DNA of 5,586 bases from Nitrospirota bacterium (GCA_029879555.1 JAOUQB010000185.1:1-5586); one strand, 5' to 3'; positions 1 through 5,586 are shown, numbered from the stretch's first letter. Notes: generated by a model from the sequence alone, not told the origin. A program made the numbers and translations.

Positions 1-77
1 CCAACATGGGCTGGCTATACAGATGTCAGAAAAGGGGCGAAGTCTTTTGCTGAGAGTTTTCGTTGTTGATGCAGGAG

Positions 78-99
78 AACTCTGTAAAGAAACAGAGTT
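78..99 (-). terminator. Small perfect hairpin overlapping the last stop codon of the minus-strand operon; weak terminator candidate
   Basis: An 8-bp perfect inverted repeat (AACTCTGT at 78-85 and ACAGAGTT at 92-99) encloses a 6-nt loop. It overlaps two bases of the TAA stop (98-100) of the SirB1-like gene, and it is the only obvious secondary structure at the end of the operon. On the minus-strand transcript no U-run follows the stem, so it does not meet the usual intrinsic terminator definition. It could be an mRNA 3'-end stabiliser or chance. The rest of bases 1-97 holds no gene, promoter or repeat that I can recognise. Confidence 0.3.
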
Positions 100-991
100 A
101 GTGCGGTAATTCAACGTCGGGTGGTTCGTTTTCCAGCAACTCAAGGAAGGCGCGGACTCGGCGGGCCAGCGGTTCTTCCGATTCCTGTTCATAAATGCTC
201 AACAAATTTCTGAGCATGCGCGCCAAGACGGTTGGGGTTGAAATTTTTTCCAACATCTGCTTGTCAAAGGCCAATCCTGAAGCGGCAATAAACTGTTCGC
301 AGTCTTCCTCTCGCAGAATCGTTCCGCCATTGAAGCAATCGACGAATTGGGCCGGTGTCTCACCTTCAACTTTGACCAGAAAATGTCCTGGCATCCCCAC
401 GCCTGCTAAAGGCAGGTCCAATCGCTTTCCCACAAAGACATAGAGGGCTGATAAGCTAATCGGAATGCCTTGGCGGGTATCAATGACCCGATTGAGATAG
501 CTGTTATCCGGCTCGTAATACTCCTCGCGGTTCCCAGAAAAACCTTTATCTTTAAACAGGAAGTTGCTGAGTAGCCGTGCGGCTTTTCCCGATGGAGATT
601 CCGTGGCCAGCCACTTGGTGCGAAACTCCTCAGCCAGATTATCCAGACATTCCACGTAGTGCGGAATGTCGAGATTAGGGTAGGCCAGTTTGGCAATCAG
701 GAATGCTCCCTGTTCCCAATCCTCTTGGCGCGCACTTTTCGCGACAAATTGTTGGAACTCTTCTTTGAGTTGCCCAAAGCGGATTTCCTCTTTGATAGCG
801 GCCACACGTGGTTGCAACGTCGCGTCATCGTTCCCTGCTTGTTCAAGAAAGGGGAGGACATGTGAACCCAGGCGTGCGAGTTGGTCTTGGATGGTGCGGG
901 CGACCTGTTCGTTTGGGTCCGAAAGTAAACGAAGGAGTGCGTGAATAGTGCTCTCTGGCGGAAGACTCACAATGGTGGTATCGGATGCCAA
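98..991 (-). CDS. SirB1 family / transglutaminase-like protein with N-terminal HEAT-like segment
   Basis: This 297-residue protein has no signal peptide or membrane segment and is probably cytosolic. The core at about 138-225 matches the SirB1/Transglut_core2 signature: LLSNFLFKDKGFSGNREEYYEPDNSYLNRVI, in pieces around residues 140-170, then DTRQGIPISLSALY (171-184), GVGMPGHFLVKV (198-208) and FVDCFNGG (216-223). H203 and D218 fit the His and Asp of a transglutaminase-like triad. No Cys lies in the 173-187 helix where the nucleophile would be expected; the only Cys are C115, C219 and C231. Residues 15-70 look like a HEAT-type helical pair (LLRLLSDPNEQVARTIQ...). The C-terminus stops near residue 297, without the TPR extension that many family members carry. 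The start is weak: TTG at 991 without a good Shine-Dalgarno, the alternative being GTG at 970. The frame is open back to the stop of the upstream permease gene, but no ATG occurs there. It is the last gene of the operon, 63 nt after the permease. The biochemical role of the family is poorly defined and no reaction is assigned. Confidence 0.85.
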   Translation of the reverse strand: MASDTTIVSLPPESTIHALLRLLSDPNEQVARTIQDQLARLGSHVLPFLEQAGNDDATLQPRVAAIKEEIRFGQLKEEFQQFVAKSARQEDWEQGAFLIAKLAYPNLDIPHYVECLDNLAEEFRTKWLATESPSGKAARLLSNFLFKDKGFSGNREEYYEPDNSYLNRVIDTRQGIPISLSALYVFVGKRLDLPLAGVGMPGHFLVKVEGETPAQFVDCFNGGTILREEDCEQFIAASGLAFDKQMLEKISTPTVLARMLRNLLSIYEQESEEPLARRVRAFLELLENEPPDVELPH

Positions 992-1054
992 AAACTGGTC
1001 TTTAGGAAATATCTGAGAGTCTTTTGAAATGATCGTCTTGTTTGAAACAGGGAT

Positions 1055-1834
1055 TTAGCCGACTGATCGTTTAAAGGCTTTGGCTCCTCCATAGAGGCAC
1101 AAGGCATCAAAGGCGATCAAGACAACGAGTGCCATGCCTACTTGTGGAAGTGCTTGGCTCCAACCCGCGATAATAAGGGGACGAACCGCATCAATCACCC
1201 AGGTCATGGGATTAAAAAATGCCAAGGCCTGCATCCAGCCAGGCATGGCTGCCATTGGCACTAACGCGGAACTCAGAAAAATCATGGGTAGTGAAAGGAA
1301 GCCTAACATGGAAAAGAAATCTCCATGACTTTTGACGGTAAAGGCCATGGCCATAGAAATGGCGGTTAATCCCACCCCAAACAGCATACCGATGAGGAGA
1401 ATGACGGTAATTCCCAAAATGCCAGTTTCTGGGACAACCCCAAAGAGGAACGCCACGGCTAAGATGACCAGAATTTGCATGCCAGTAATGGCCATGACAA
1501 AGAGAAAACGACTAAGAATGATCGAAGAGCGTTTGATGGGTGTGGACATGAGGCGTTCGAGAAATCCGTTCTCTTTATCGAAGAGTAAGTCGATTCCTCC
1601 GGCTAATCCATTGTTGAGCACGGTCATCACCACGACTCCAGCAGCCAGAAAGCTCATGTAGTTTGGGGCTTGTAACACTTGGATGTCAGCGGCTCGTTGG
1701 AATAAGTTGCCAAAGAAAATGAGCCAGAAAATCATTGGCTGAGCCAGGGTAAAGAGCATGCTGAACTTTTCTCGGCTGAGTCTCTTGCCCCAACGATTTG
1801 TGAGCGCGAGCACTTCTTGTATTTGTTCATTCAT
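1055..1834 (-). CDS. ABC-2 type transporter permease, DrrB-like
   Basis: This 259-residue integral membrane protein is the permease half of an ABC-2 exporter. Six hydrophobic segments can be read at about 28-46, 60-80, 108-132, 139-165, 172-196 and 231-252. The loop DLLFDKENGFLERLMSTPIKRSSIILSR (about 82-109, quoted loosely) is the coupling-region pattern typical of the family. The segment LSSALVPMAAMPGWMQALAFFNPMTWVIDAVRPL, around 187-220, is the classic ABC-2 C-terminal signature with its FNPMTW motif. The gene starts at ATG 1834, 38 nt after the stop of the ATPase, with only a distant GGA upstream and so a poor ribosome site. Paired with the adjacent ATPase it would make a dimeric exporter in the inner membrane. 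Family members export drugs, lipids or polysaccharides. The substrate here cannot be read from the sequence, and resistance to daunorubicin-like drugs should not be assumed. Confidence 0.93.
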   Translation of the reverse strand: MNEQIQEVLALTNRWGKRLSREKFSMLFTLAQPMIFWLIFFGNLFQRAADIQVLQAPNYMSFLAAGVVVMTVLNNGLAGGIDLLFDKENGFLERLMSTPIKRSSIILSRFLFVMAITGMQILVILAVAFLFGVVPETGILGITVILLIGMLFGVGLTAISMAMAFTVKSHGDFFSMLGFLSLPMIFLSSALVPMAAMPGWMQALAFFNPMTWVIDAVRPLIIAGWSQALPQVGMALVVLIAFDALCLYGGAKAFKRSVG

Positions 1835-1872
1835 AGCTGGATTGTTCCAAGGAGATAAAGTAATCGAGAGAA

Positions 1873-2853
1873 TTAGACTTCAGCGGGGGCAGGAGGTTCG
1901 TCTTTGAGGGAACGTCCAGTATGTGCCACAAACACGTCGTCCAGACGAGGGCGATGATATTCTATGCCATCCAACCGACATCCAGCGACGGTGTTGGTTT
2001 TTTCCATGATGGCTGGCAGGGCTTTTTCTGGACCATCCACACGAATATCCAATCCATTTTCCCTAGGCTTGATGGCTCGAACGAAGGGTAACGACTGAAG
2101 GGCCGTGGTCAATTGATTAAGCGCTTCCGGGGTCGCCTCGCTGAGGGTCAACCAGATGCCATCACCCCCCAGACTCGCTTTGAGGTCCTTGGGTGAGCCC
2201 AGGGCGCGGATTTCTCCGCGATCAATGATCGCGATCCGATCACAGAGCTGGTCAGCTTCATCTAAATAATTGGTGGTGATGACAATGGTCATACCCTGCT
2301 GTTGTAATTTTCGAATATGCTCCCAAATATTGAGCCGACTTTGGACATCTAAGCCCAGCGTTGGTTCATCAAGAAAAAGTATTTTCGGATTCGGGAGTAA
2401 GCCGCAGGCAATGTCGAGTTTTCGCTTCATGCCACCTGAATAACCTTTTGCGACTCGGTCGGCATCGTCCTCAAGATTCACGAGCTTCAAGAGAGCGGCG
2501 ATTCGGCTCAGCGCTTCTTGTTTGGGTATATGATAGAGTTCGGCAAAGAGCAGTAGGTGTTCTCGTCCTGTCAGAAATCGATCAATGGCGCGTTCTTGTG
2601 CCACATAGCCAATCAGTCGTCGAACGGTATCAGCTTCTTTGACGACATCGTGCCCGAGAATGGTTGCGGTCCCAGTTGTGGGGCTGAGCGTGGTAATCAG
2701 GATTCGTAGGGTGGTGCTTTTCCCTGCTCCGTTGGGCCCTAAGAGCCCGAAGATTTCTCCGTGTTGCACGGTCAACGAAAGATTTTTAACGGCCTCGACG
2801 GCATCATAGGCTTTGCCGAGATTGGAGACTTCAATGGCAGCAGCAGTGGACAT
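1873..2853 (-). CDS. ABC transporter ATP-binding protein, DrrA-like
   Basis: This 326-residue protein is a complete nucleotide-binding domain plus a C-terminal accessory region. The motifs are the Walker A GPNGAGKST (39-47), Q-loop YVAQE with Q86, signature YSGGMKRKL (138-146), Walker B ILFLDEP (158-164) and D-loop GLD (167-169). The switch position reads TTNYLDEAD, so N195 stands where most ABC ATPases have His. DrrA-type proteins often have Gln or Asn there, so this is a subfamily trait rather than damage. Residues about 230-315 form a DUF4162-like domain ending in the RPRLDDVFVAHTGR motif, typical of DrrA/CcmA-type exporters. The protein is cytosolic and would energise the adjacent permease. 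ATG 2853 lies 6 nt after the stop of the LON-domain gene with no clear Shine-Dalgarno, which fits translational coupling. The exported substrate is unknown. Confidence 0.95.
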   Translation of the reverse strand: MSTAAAIEVSNLGKAYDAVEAVKNLSLTVQHGEIFGLLGPNGAGKSTTLRILITTLSPTTGTATILGHDVVKEADTVRRLIGYVAQERAIDRFLTGREHLLLFAELYHIPKQEALSRIAALLKLVNLEDDADRVAKGYSGGMKRKLDIACGLLPNPKILFLDEPTLGLDVQSRLNIWEHIRKLQQQGMTIVITTNYLDEADQLCDRIAIIDRGEIRALGSPKDLKASLGGDGIWLTLSEATPEALNQLTTALQSLPFVRAIKPRENGLDIRVDGPEKALPAIMEKTNTVAGCRLDGIEYHRPRLDDVFVAHTGRSLKDEPPAPAEV

Positions 2854-2859
2854 AGTCTG

Positions 2860-3516
2860 TTAGCCCTGTGTTTGGAGATCAGCGAGTTTGAATCGAATGA
2901 GGTCAATCAGGCGGCGCGCTTGCTGAGAGAGGTCGTCAGCTTCTAACAAGAACTGCTTTTCAAGAGGTGACAAATCTAGTCCAGCCGACAGATTGTGTAC
3001 GAGAATGGGATCTGTGAGTGTGGCCGAACCAATGACCTCGCAGAGTTCATTGGCTTTCTTGGATGTGAGATACTCCTGCGCGGTTTGTTCGAGATGGCGA
3101 CGGATCGTTGAAGTCAATGACGTGGACCCCTGTGGGATATGCGGAGCAATCCGGGCTTGTCGATACTTGGTTAAGACTGGCTGTTCTTGGTAGGTGCACC
3201 GCTGTAATCCTTGTAGCACAATGTTATATCGACCATCCGACAATTTATGTGAACTGATAATTCGCCCTACGCATCCGATCGTATATATCGGCGGTTCTTC
3301 TTCGTAGTGGTCTTCCCACCCATCTTTCAGTAACGCCATGCCAATGCATTGCCCGTGCGTTGAGGCTGCTTGAATCATTTCCCGGTAACGGGGCTCAAAG
3401 ATGTGAAGCGGTAAATATGTTTGTGGGAAAAATACGACGGTGGGCAACGGAAAAATCGGGACGATATCCGGTAAGGGAAACGCCTCGGGTTCCTCCGATG
3501 AAAAGTGCAAAGACAT
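2860..3516 (-). CDS. Stand-alone LON substrate-binding domain protein
   Basis: With the start at ATG 3516 the protein has 218 residues and consists of the Lon N-terminal substrate-binding domain (PF02190-type) alone. It has no AAA+ module and no Ser-Lys protease domain. Diagnostic segments are IVPIFPLPTVVFFPQTYLP (18-36), LHIFEPRYREMI (37-48), then IGMALLKDG (58-66), TIGCVGRI (79-86) and DGRYNIVLQGLQRC (94-107). An alpha-helical tail fills about 135-218, as usual for the group, whose normal length is close to this. A further in-frame TTG at 3606 would add a 30-residue hydrophobic leader. I reject it because the domain begins properly from M1 at 3516 and a plausible promoter lies between the two. 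It is the first gene of the minus-strand operon. Such proteins may act as adaptors or protein-binding modules, but the function is not established. Confidence 0.9.
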   Translation of the reverse strand: MSLHFSSEEPEAFPLPDIVPIFPLPTVVFFPQTYLPLHIFEPRYREMIQAASTHGQCIGMALLKDGWEDHYEEEPPIYTIGCVGRIISSHKLSDGRYNIVLQGLQRCTYQEQPVLTKYRQARIAPHIPQGSTSLTSTIRRHLEQTAQEYLTSKKANELCEVIGSATLTDPILVHNLSAGLDLSPLEKQFLLEADDLSQQARRLIDLIRFKLADLQTQG

Positions 3517-3521
3517 GCGGT

Positions 3522-3551
3522 ACGATAGCCGAGGATTTTCTTGAAAGTCAA
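3522..3551 (-). promoter_or_regulatory. Candidate promoter for the LON-domain / ABC / SirB1-like operon
   Basis: Reading the minus strand, TTGACT (3551-3546, five of six matches to TTGACA) is followed after 18 nt by TATCGT (3527-3522, four of six matches to TATAAT). Only five bases (ACCGC) separate the -10 box from ATG 3516, so transcription would begin at or next to the start codon. No Shine-Dalgarno sequence precedes that ATG, which agrees with a leaderless mRNA. This is motif matching by eye only. Confidence 0.4.
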
Positions 3552-3611
3552 CGTGGAGACCGAACGAAATACTGATTGACAATATGAGAAAATGCTTGTG
3601 GGGCAAGGGAT

Positions 3612-3640
3612 TTGTGCGCTTTCTGGCATCATGCTATAAA
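3612..3640 (+). promoter_or_regulatory. Candidate extended -10 promoter for the AttH/CrtC-like gene
   Basis: The -10 element TATAAA (3635-3640) is preceded by TG at the extended -10 position (TGcTATAAA). A weak -35, TTGTGC (3612-3617, three of six matches), lies 17 nt upstream. Seven bases (CGTCCCC) separate the -10 from ATG 3648, so the expected transcription start falls within a base or so of the start codon. No Shine-Dalgarno sequence is visible before that ATG, again suggesting a leaderless message. Confidence 0.45.
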
Positions 3641-3647
3641 CGTCCCC

Positions 3648-4796
3648 ATGCTCAAAGTCATCCTGGTTTTGATGATGTGTGGCATCTGTCCGAACATCGT
3701 CGTGGCGGACTCCACGCCTGGCACTTCCAGATTTTCACTTGCCAAGCCCGGGTATACGTATGTTTTCCCTCGTGATCATGGGAGCCATGATCAGTTTCAA
3801 ACCGAGTGGTGGTATTTTACCGGGCATGTCTCAGGTTCAGATGGGCGCCGGTTTGGGTATGAGTTAACCTTTTTCCGTCGTGGGATTGACTCACCCCATG
3901 TTTGGAACAATCCTTCTGAATGGGCCATGCGCCATCTCTATCTTGCGCATTTCGCGTTGACTGATGAAGACGCCGATCAATTTCGGGTTGCCGAAAAAAT
4001 GAGTCGGGCTGGCATTCATAAAGCCGGAGCCCAGTCCGATGTTTTGGATGTTTGGATCGACCAGTGGCATGTCAAGGCGGTGAGCCCTGATCATCGACGA
4101 TTTCATCTTCAGGCTGAGGCCGAGGACTTTTCTATTGATTTTACGGTTGAATCACAGAAGCCTCCGGTCATGCATGGGGCTCATGGGGTTAGTGCCAAGG
4201 GCCAGGAACCTGGGCAGGCTTCGCATTACTATTCCCTGACACGTCTTCGTACCACAGGGTCCGTCCGGGTAGGTAGGACGACCATGGCGGTTAACGGGAT
4301 GAGTTGGATGGATCATGAATTTGGTTCAGGAGAGTTGGCCGATCATCTGGTCGGTTGGGATTGGTTTAGCCTCCAACTCGATAATGATCATGAAATCATG
4401 GCGTATGGTCTTCGTCGAGTTGACGGAACATTTGATCCGGCCTCGAGTGGAACGTTTGTGTTGCCCGATGGCACTTCAAGGGCTTTGGCTCTCTCTGATT
4501 TCCAGATCTCCGTTGATCGCCATTGGATGAGTCCTCTGAGCGGGGCTCGCTACCCACATCATTGGACCCTTGTTCTTCCAAGTGAAGGCATTAAACTTTC
4601 GTTATCTCCACGTATGGCGAACCAAGAACTTGTCACAACACGCAGTACGAACGTGACATATTGGGAAGGGGCCATTGATGTCACGGGACAATGGAAAGGA
4701 CAGGATATTCAGGGCCAAGGCTACGTGGAATTGACGGGCTATGCTAAGCCGTATGACGTGAAGGGTGAGGCGTTAGGCGTAAGGAGCAAAAAGTGA
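3648..4796 (+). CDS. Secreted AttH/CrtC-family (COG5621-like, lipocalin-fold) predicted hydrolase
   Basis: The 382-residue protein starts with a short signal peptide (MLKVILVLMM..., hydrophobic to about residue 19) and probable cleavage after VVA at residue 20, so it should be periplasmic or exported. Family landmarks in order are TEWWYFTGHV (52-61), FGYELTFFRRG (69-79), LYLAHFALTD (97-106), HYYSLTRL (193-200), VNGMSWMDHEFGSGEL (215-230), GWDWFSLQLD (236-245), MAYGLRRVDG (251-260), WEGAIDVTG (339-347) and GYVELTGYAK (358-367). This pattern belongs to the carotenoid 1,2-hydratase (CrtC)/AttH superfamily and fits the secreted-hydrolase branch better than true carotenoid hydratase. No carotenoid genes are nearby. 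A TTG at 3612 would add 12 residues before the signal peptide and is disfavoured. The last 12 residues (VKGEALGVRSKK) are encoded by the heptad repeat arm. The stop overlaps the next start as GTGA. The actual substrate is unknown. Confidence 0.92.
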   Translation: MLKVILVLMMCGICPNIVVADSTPGTSRFSLAKPGYTYVFPRDHGSHDQFQTEWWYFTGHVSGSDGRRFGYELTFFRRGIDSPHVWNNPSEWAMRHLYLAHFALTDEDADQFRVAEKMSRAGIHKAGAQSDVLDVWIDQWHVKAVSPDHRRFHLQAEAEDFSIDFTVESQKPPVMHGAHGVSAKGQEPGQASHYYSLTRLRTTGSVRVGRTTMAVNGMSWMDHEFGSGELADHLVGWDWFSLQLDNDHEIMAYGLRRVDGTFDPASSGTFVLPDGTSRALALSDFQISVDRHWMSPLSGARYPHHWTLVLPSEGIKLSLSPRMANQELVTTRSTNVTYWEGAIDVTGQWKGQDIQGQGYVELTGYAKPYDVKGEALGVRSKK

Positions 4797-4886
4797 GAAG
4801 CCAAACTAAAACGCTAAAACATCGGCCACTAGGGGTCAGACGGTCCAGGGATATGACTCTTTACCCTTCACGCCTCACGCTTTACG
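4757..4886 (+). repeat. Inverted pair of degenerate 7-nt repeat arms forming a long potential stem-loop across a gene junction
   Basis: Arm 1 (4757-4786) and arm 2 (4857-4886) are inverted copies. Counting by hand, 24 of 30 positions are Watson-Crick pairs and 3 more are G-U in RNA, with mismatches only at 4764/4879, 4774/4869 and 4778/4865. The perfect core is GTGAGGCGT (4765-4773). Each arm reads as a degenerate heptad series: GTGAAGG, GTGAGGC, GTTAGGC, GTAAGGA in arm 1, and GTAAAGC, GTGAGGC, GTGAAGG, GTAAAGA in the complement of arm 2. The loop is 70 nt. A 7-nt period is out of step with codons, so coding constraint did not create it. The arms code for the tail of the AttH-like protein and for the YPSRLTLYDSS segment of the lipoprotein. 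Peptides like SRFTLHDSRFT are what I recall from translated intergenic repeats of this kind in several phyla. Confidence 0.75.
4781..4786 (+). promoter_or_regulatory. Ribosome binding site AAGGAG for the BNR-repeat lipoprotein gene
   Basis: AAGGAG lies 6 nt before GTG 4793 and decides the start: it is the only strong Shine-Dalgarno in the window. It sits inside the coding sequence of the upstream gene and entirely inside arm 1 of the predicted stem-loop, paired with CTCTTT at 4857-4862 (one G-U). Translation of the upstream gene to its end would open the stem, which makes coupled translation a natural reading. Confidence 0.7.
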
Positions 4887-5586
4887 ATTCTTCATTTCCC
4901 ACCTTTCTCTTGTTGGCGGCTGTTGCGCTGCTGGCATTTGTCGGATGCGGGCAGCGGAGTGACACGGTTGTGTCGATTGCCCTTCATCCGACCAAGTCCA
5001 ACATCATTTATCTGGCCACTGATGAGGCGGTCTATAAATCTAGTGATACCGGCGAGACATGGACGCGGTTTGAGGGGGAATTGACGAGGACTCGAGTGAT
5101 CAGTTTAGCCATTGATCCGACATTGTCGGCGACGGTGTTTGCTGGAACGATGGGCGACGGGACCTATAAAAGTCCGGATGGTGGGAGAACCTGGCATCAA
5201 TTTAATGCCGGCATTCAGAAAGGGACCATTTCCGCCATTGTCAATCAAATCGTCTTTAATCCTCGGGGCACGGAGATGGTCTATGCCGCGACGACGGTTG
5301 GTGTGTTTCGTAGTATGAATGGTGGCCGTAATTGGGTGGAACGGATGAATGGGATGAATGAGGTGAATTTTGTGGTGTCCTTGGCCATCGATCCTCAACG
5401 TCCCAATGTGATCTATGCCGGAACGACTGGGGGGGTGTACCGGACCATCAATGGAGCCGAGAGTTGGGAAAAGAAATCGGGAGGGATGGTCGCGGCCGAT
5501 GCCAAAATGGCCTCAATGGCCTTGGGGGTGAATGGCTTGGCGGTCGATCCTACTAATAGTGATGTGGTGTATGCTGGAACCACTAA
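4793..5586 (+). CDS. BNR/Asp-box repeat beta-propeller lipoprotein (partial, runs off the window end)
   Basis: The frame is open from GTG 4793 to the window end (264 complete codons, 3' end missing). The start is chosen for its AAGGAG site and the GTGA overlap with the preceding gene. ATG 4853 (codon 21) is the alternative, with AGGG only 2 nt upstream. A hydrophobic stretch at 38-50 ends in the lipobox-like FVGC with C52 as the lipidated residue. The n-region is unusually long and basic when read from the GTG. The mature part shows Asp-box repeats about 44-47 residues apart: SSDTGETW (83-90), SPDGGRTW (127-134), SMNGGRNW (174-181) and a degenerate TINGAESW (218-225). Each sits after a strand motif such as LAIDPxxxxxxYAGT. 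This resembles sortilin/VPS10-type or Ycf48-like photosystem-assembly-factor propellers, which are binding scaffolds; no enzymatic site is visible. It probably faces the periplasm and is cotranscribed with the AttH-like gene. Confidence 0.85.
   Translation, partial: MRSQTKTLKHRPLGVRRSRDMTLYPSRLTLYDSSFPTFLLLAAVALLAFVGCGQRSDTVVSIALHPTKSNIIYLATDEAVYKSSDTGETWTRFEGELTRTRVISLAIDPTLSATVFAGTMGDGTYKSPDGGRTWHQFNAGIQKGTISAIVNQIVFNPRGTEMVYAATTVGVFRSMNGGRNWVERMNGMNEVNFVVSLAIDPQRPNVIYAGTTGGVYRTINGAESWEKKSGGMVAADAKMASMALGVNGLAVDPTNSDVVYAGTT

Noticed and set aside
1..60. Short AAAAG / CTTTT inverted repeat near the window start as a terminator
   Set aside because: The stem is only 5 bp and AT-rich with no proper U-run; too weak to report.
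1039..1049. Palindrome TGTTTGAAACA between the permease and the SirB1-like gene
   Set aside because: It is only 11 nt, with no promoter boxes around it and no second copy in the window; chance is an adequate explanation.
1332..1661. Open frame of 109 codons on the plus strand inside the permease gene
   Set aside because: It is antisense to a well-supported membrane protein gene, is Met/Arg/Thr-rich with no recognisable domain, and has no ribosome site.
3516..3606. N-terminal extension of the LON-domain protein from TTG 3606
   Set aside because: It adds 30 residues that do not belong to the LON domain and would run through the candidate promoter; ATG 3516 gives the normal length for the family.
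3612..3647. Extension of the AttH-like protein from TTG 3612
   Set aside because: It would put MCAFWHHAINVP before a complete signal peptide, and it overlaps the extended -10 promoter; ATG 3648 is the natural start.
4732..4758. TTGACG and TATGAC resembling a promoter before the lipoprotein gene
   Set aside because: The spacer is only 15 nt and TTGACG encodes part of the conserved ELTGYA motif; overlapping genes and coupling explain expression better.
5105..5398. Open frame on the minus strand (97 codons) opposite the propeller lipoprotein
   Set aside because: It is His/Ile/Thr-rich, as expected for the antisense of repeated Asp-box sequence, and the plus frame carries clear BNR repeats.

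Overview
The window looks like an ordinary chromosomal stretch from a Gram-negative bacterium with roughly balanced GC. The evidence is an outer-envelope lipoprotein-type signal peptide, a secreted AttH/CrtC-type protein and SirB1- and LON-domain proteins. The gene mix and a degenerate heptad repeat remind me of Nitrospirota or related lineages, but that is recollection and low confidence. No RNA gene, insertion sequence, CRISPR array or phage gene was found. All six coding regions are densely packed.

Minus strand, about 98-3516: four co-directional genes form a probable operon. In transcription order they are a stand-alone LON substrate-binding-domain protein, a DrrA-type ABC ATPase, its ABC-2 permease partner and a SirB1/transglutaminase-like protein. 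Gaps are 6, 38 and 63 nt. A small perfect hairpin overlaps the last stop codon, followed by about 77 bases with no recognisable gene.

The divergent intergenic region, 3517-3647, has a plausible sigma70-type promoter facing each way. In both, the -10 box sits only 5-7 nt from the chosen ATG and no Shine-Dalgarno sequence is visible, so both operons may start with leaderless mRNAs.

Plus strand, 3648-5586: a secreted AttH/CrtC-family (COG5621-like) lipocalin-fold protein is followed, with a 4-nt GTGA overlap, by a lipoprotein carrying BNR/Asp-box beta-propeller repeats that runs off the window end. The junction is the most unusual part of the window. Two arms of a degenerate 7-nt repeat lie in inverted orientation (4757-4786 and 4857-4886) and can pair at 27 of 30 positions as RNA. 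This would bury the AAGGAG ribosome binding site of the lipoprotein gene. The arms encode the last residues of one protein and the N-terminal extension of the next, which suggests that a palindromic repeat invaded the gene junction.

The plus-strand pair probably acts in the periplasm or envelope and the minus-strand DrrAB pair in the inner membrane. A functional link between the two operons is conjecture. I do not see a clearly undescribed multi-gene system; the junction repeat and the paired leaderless promoters are the main leads.
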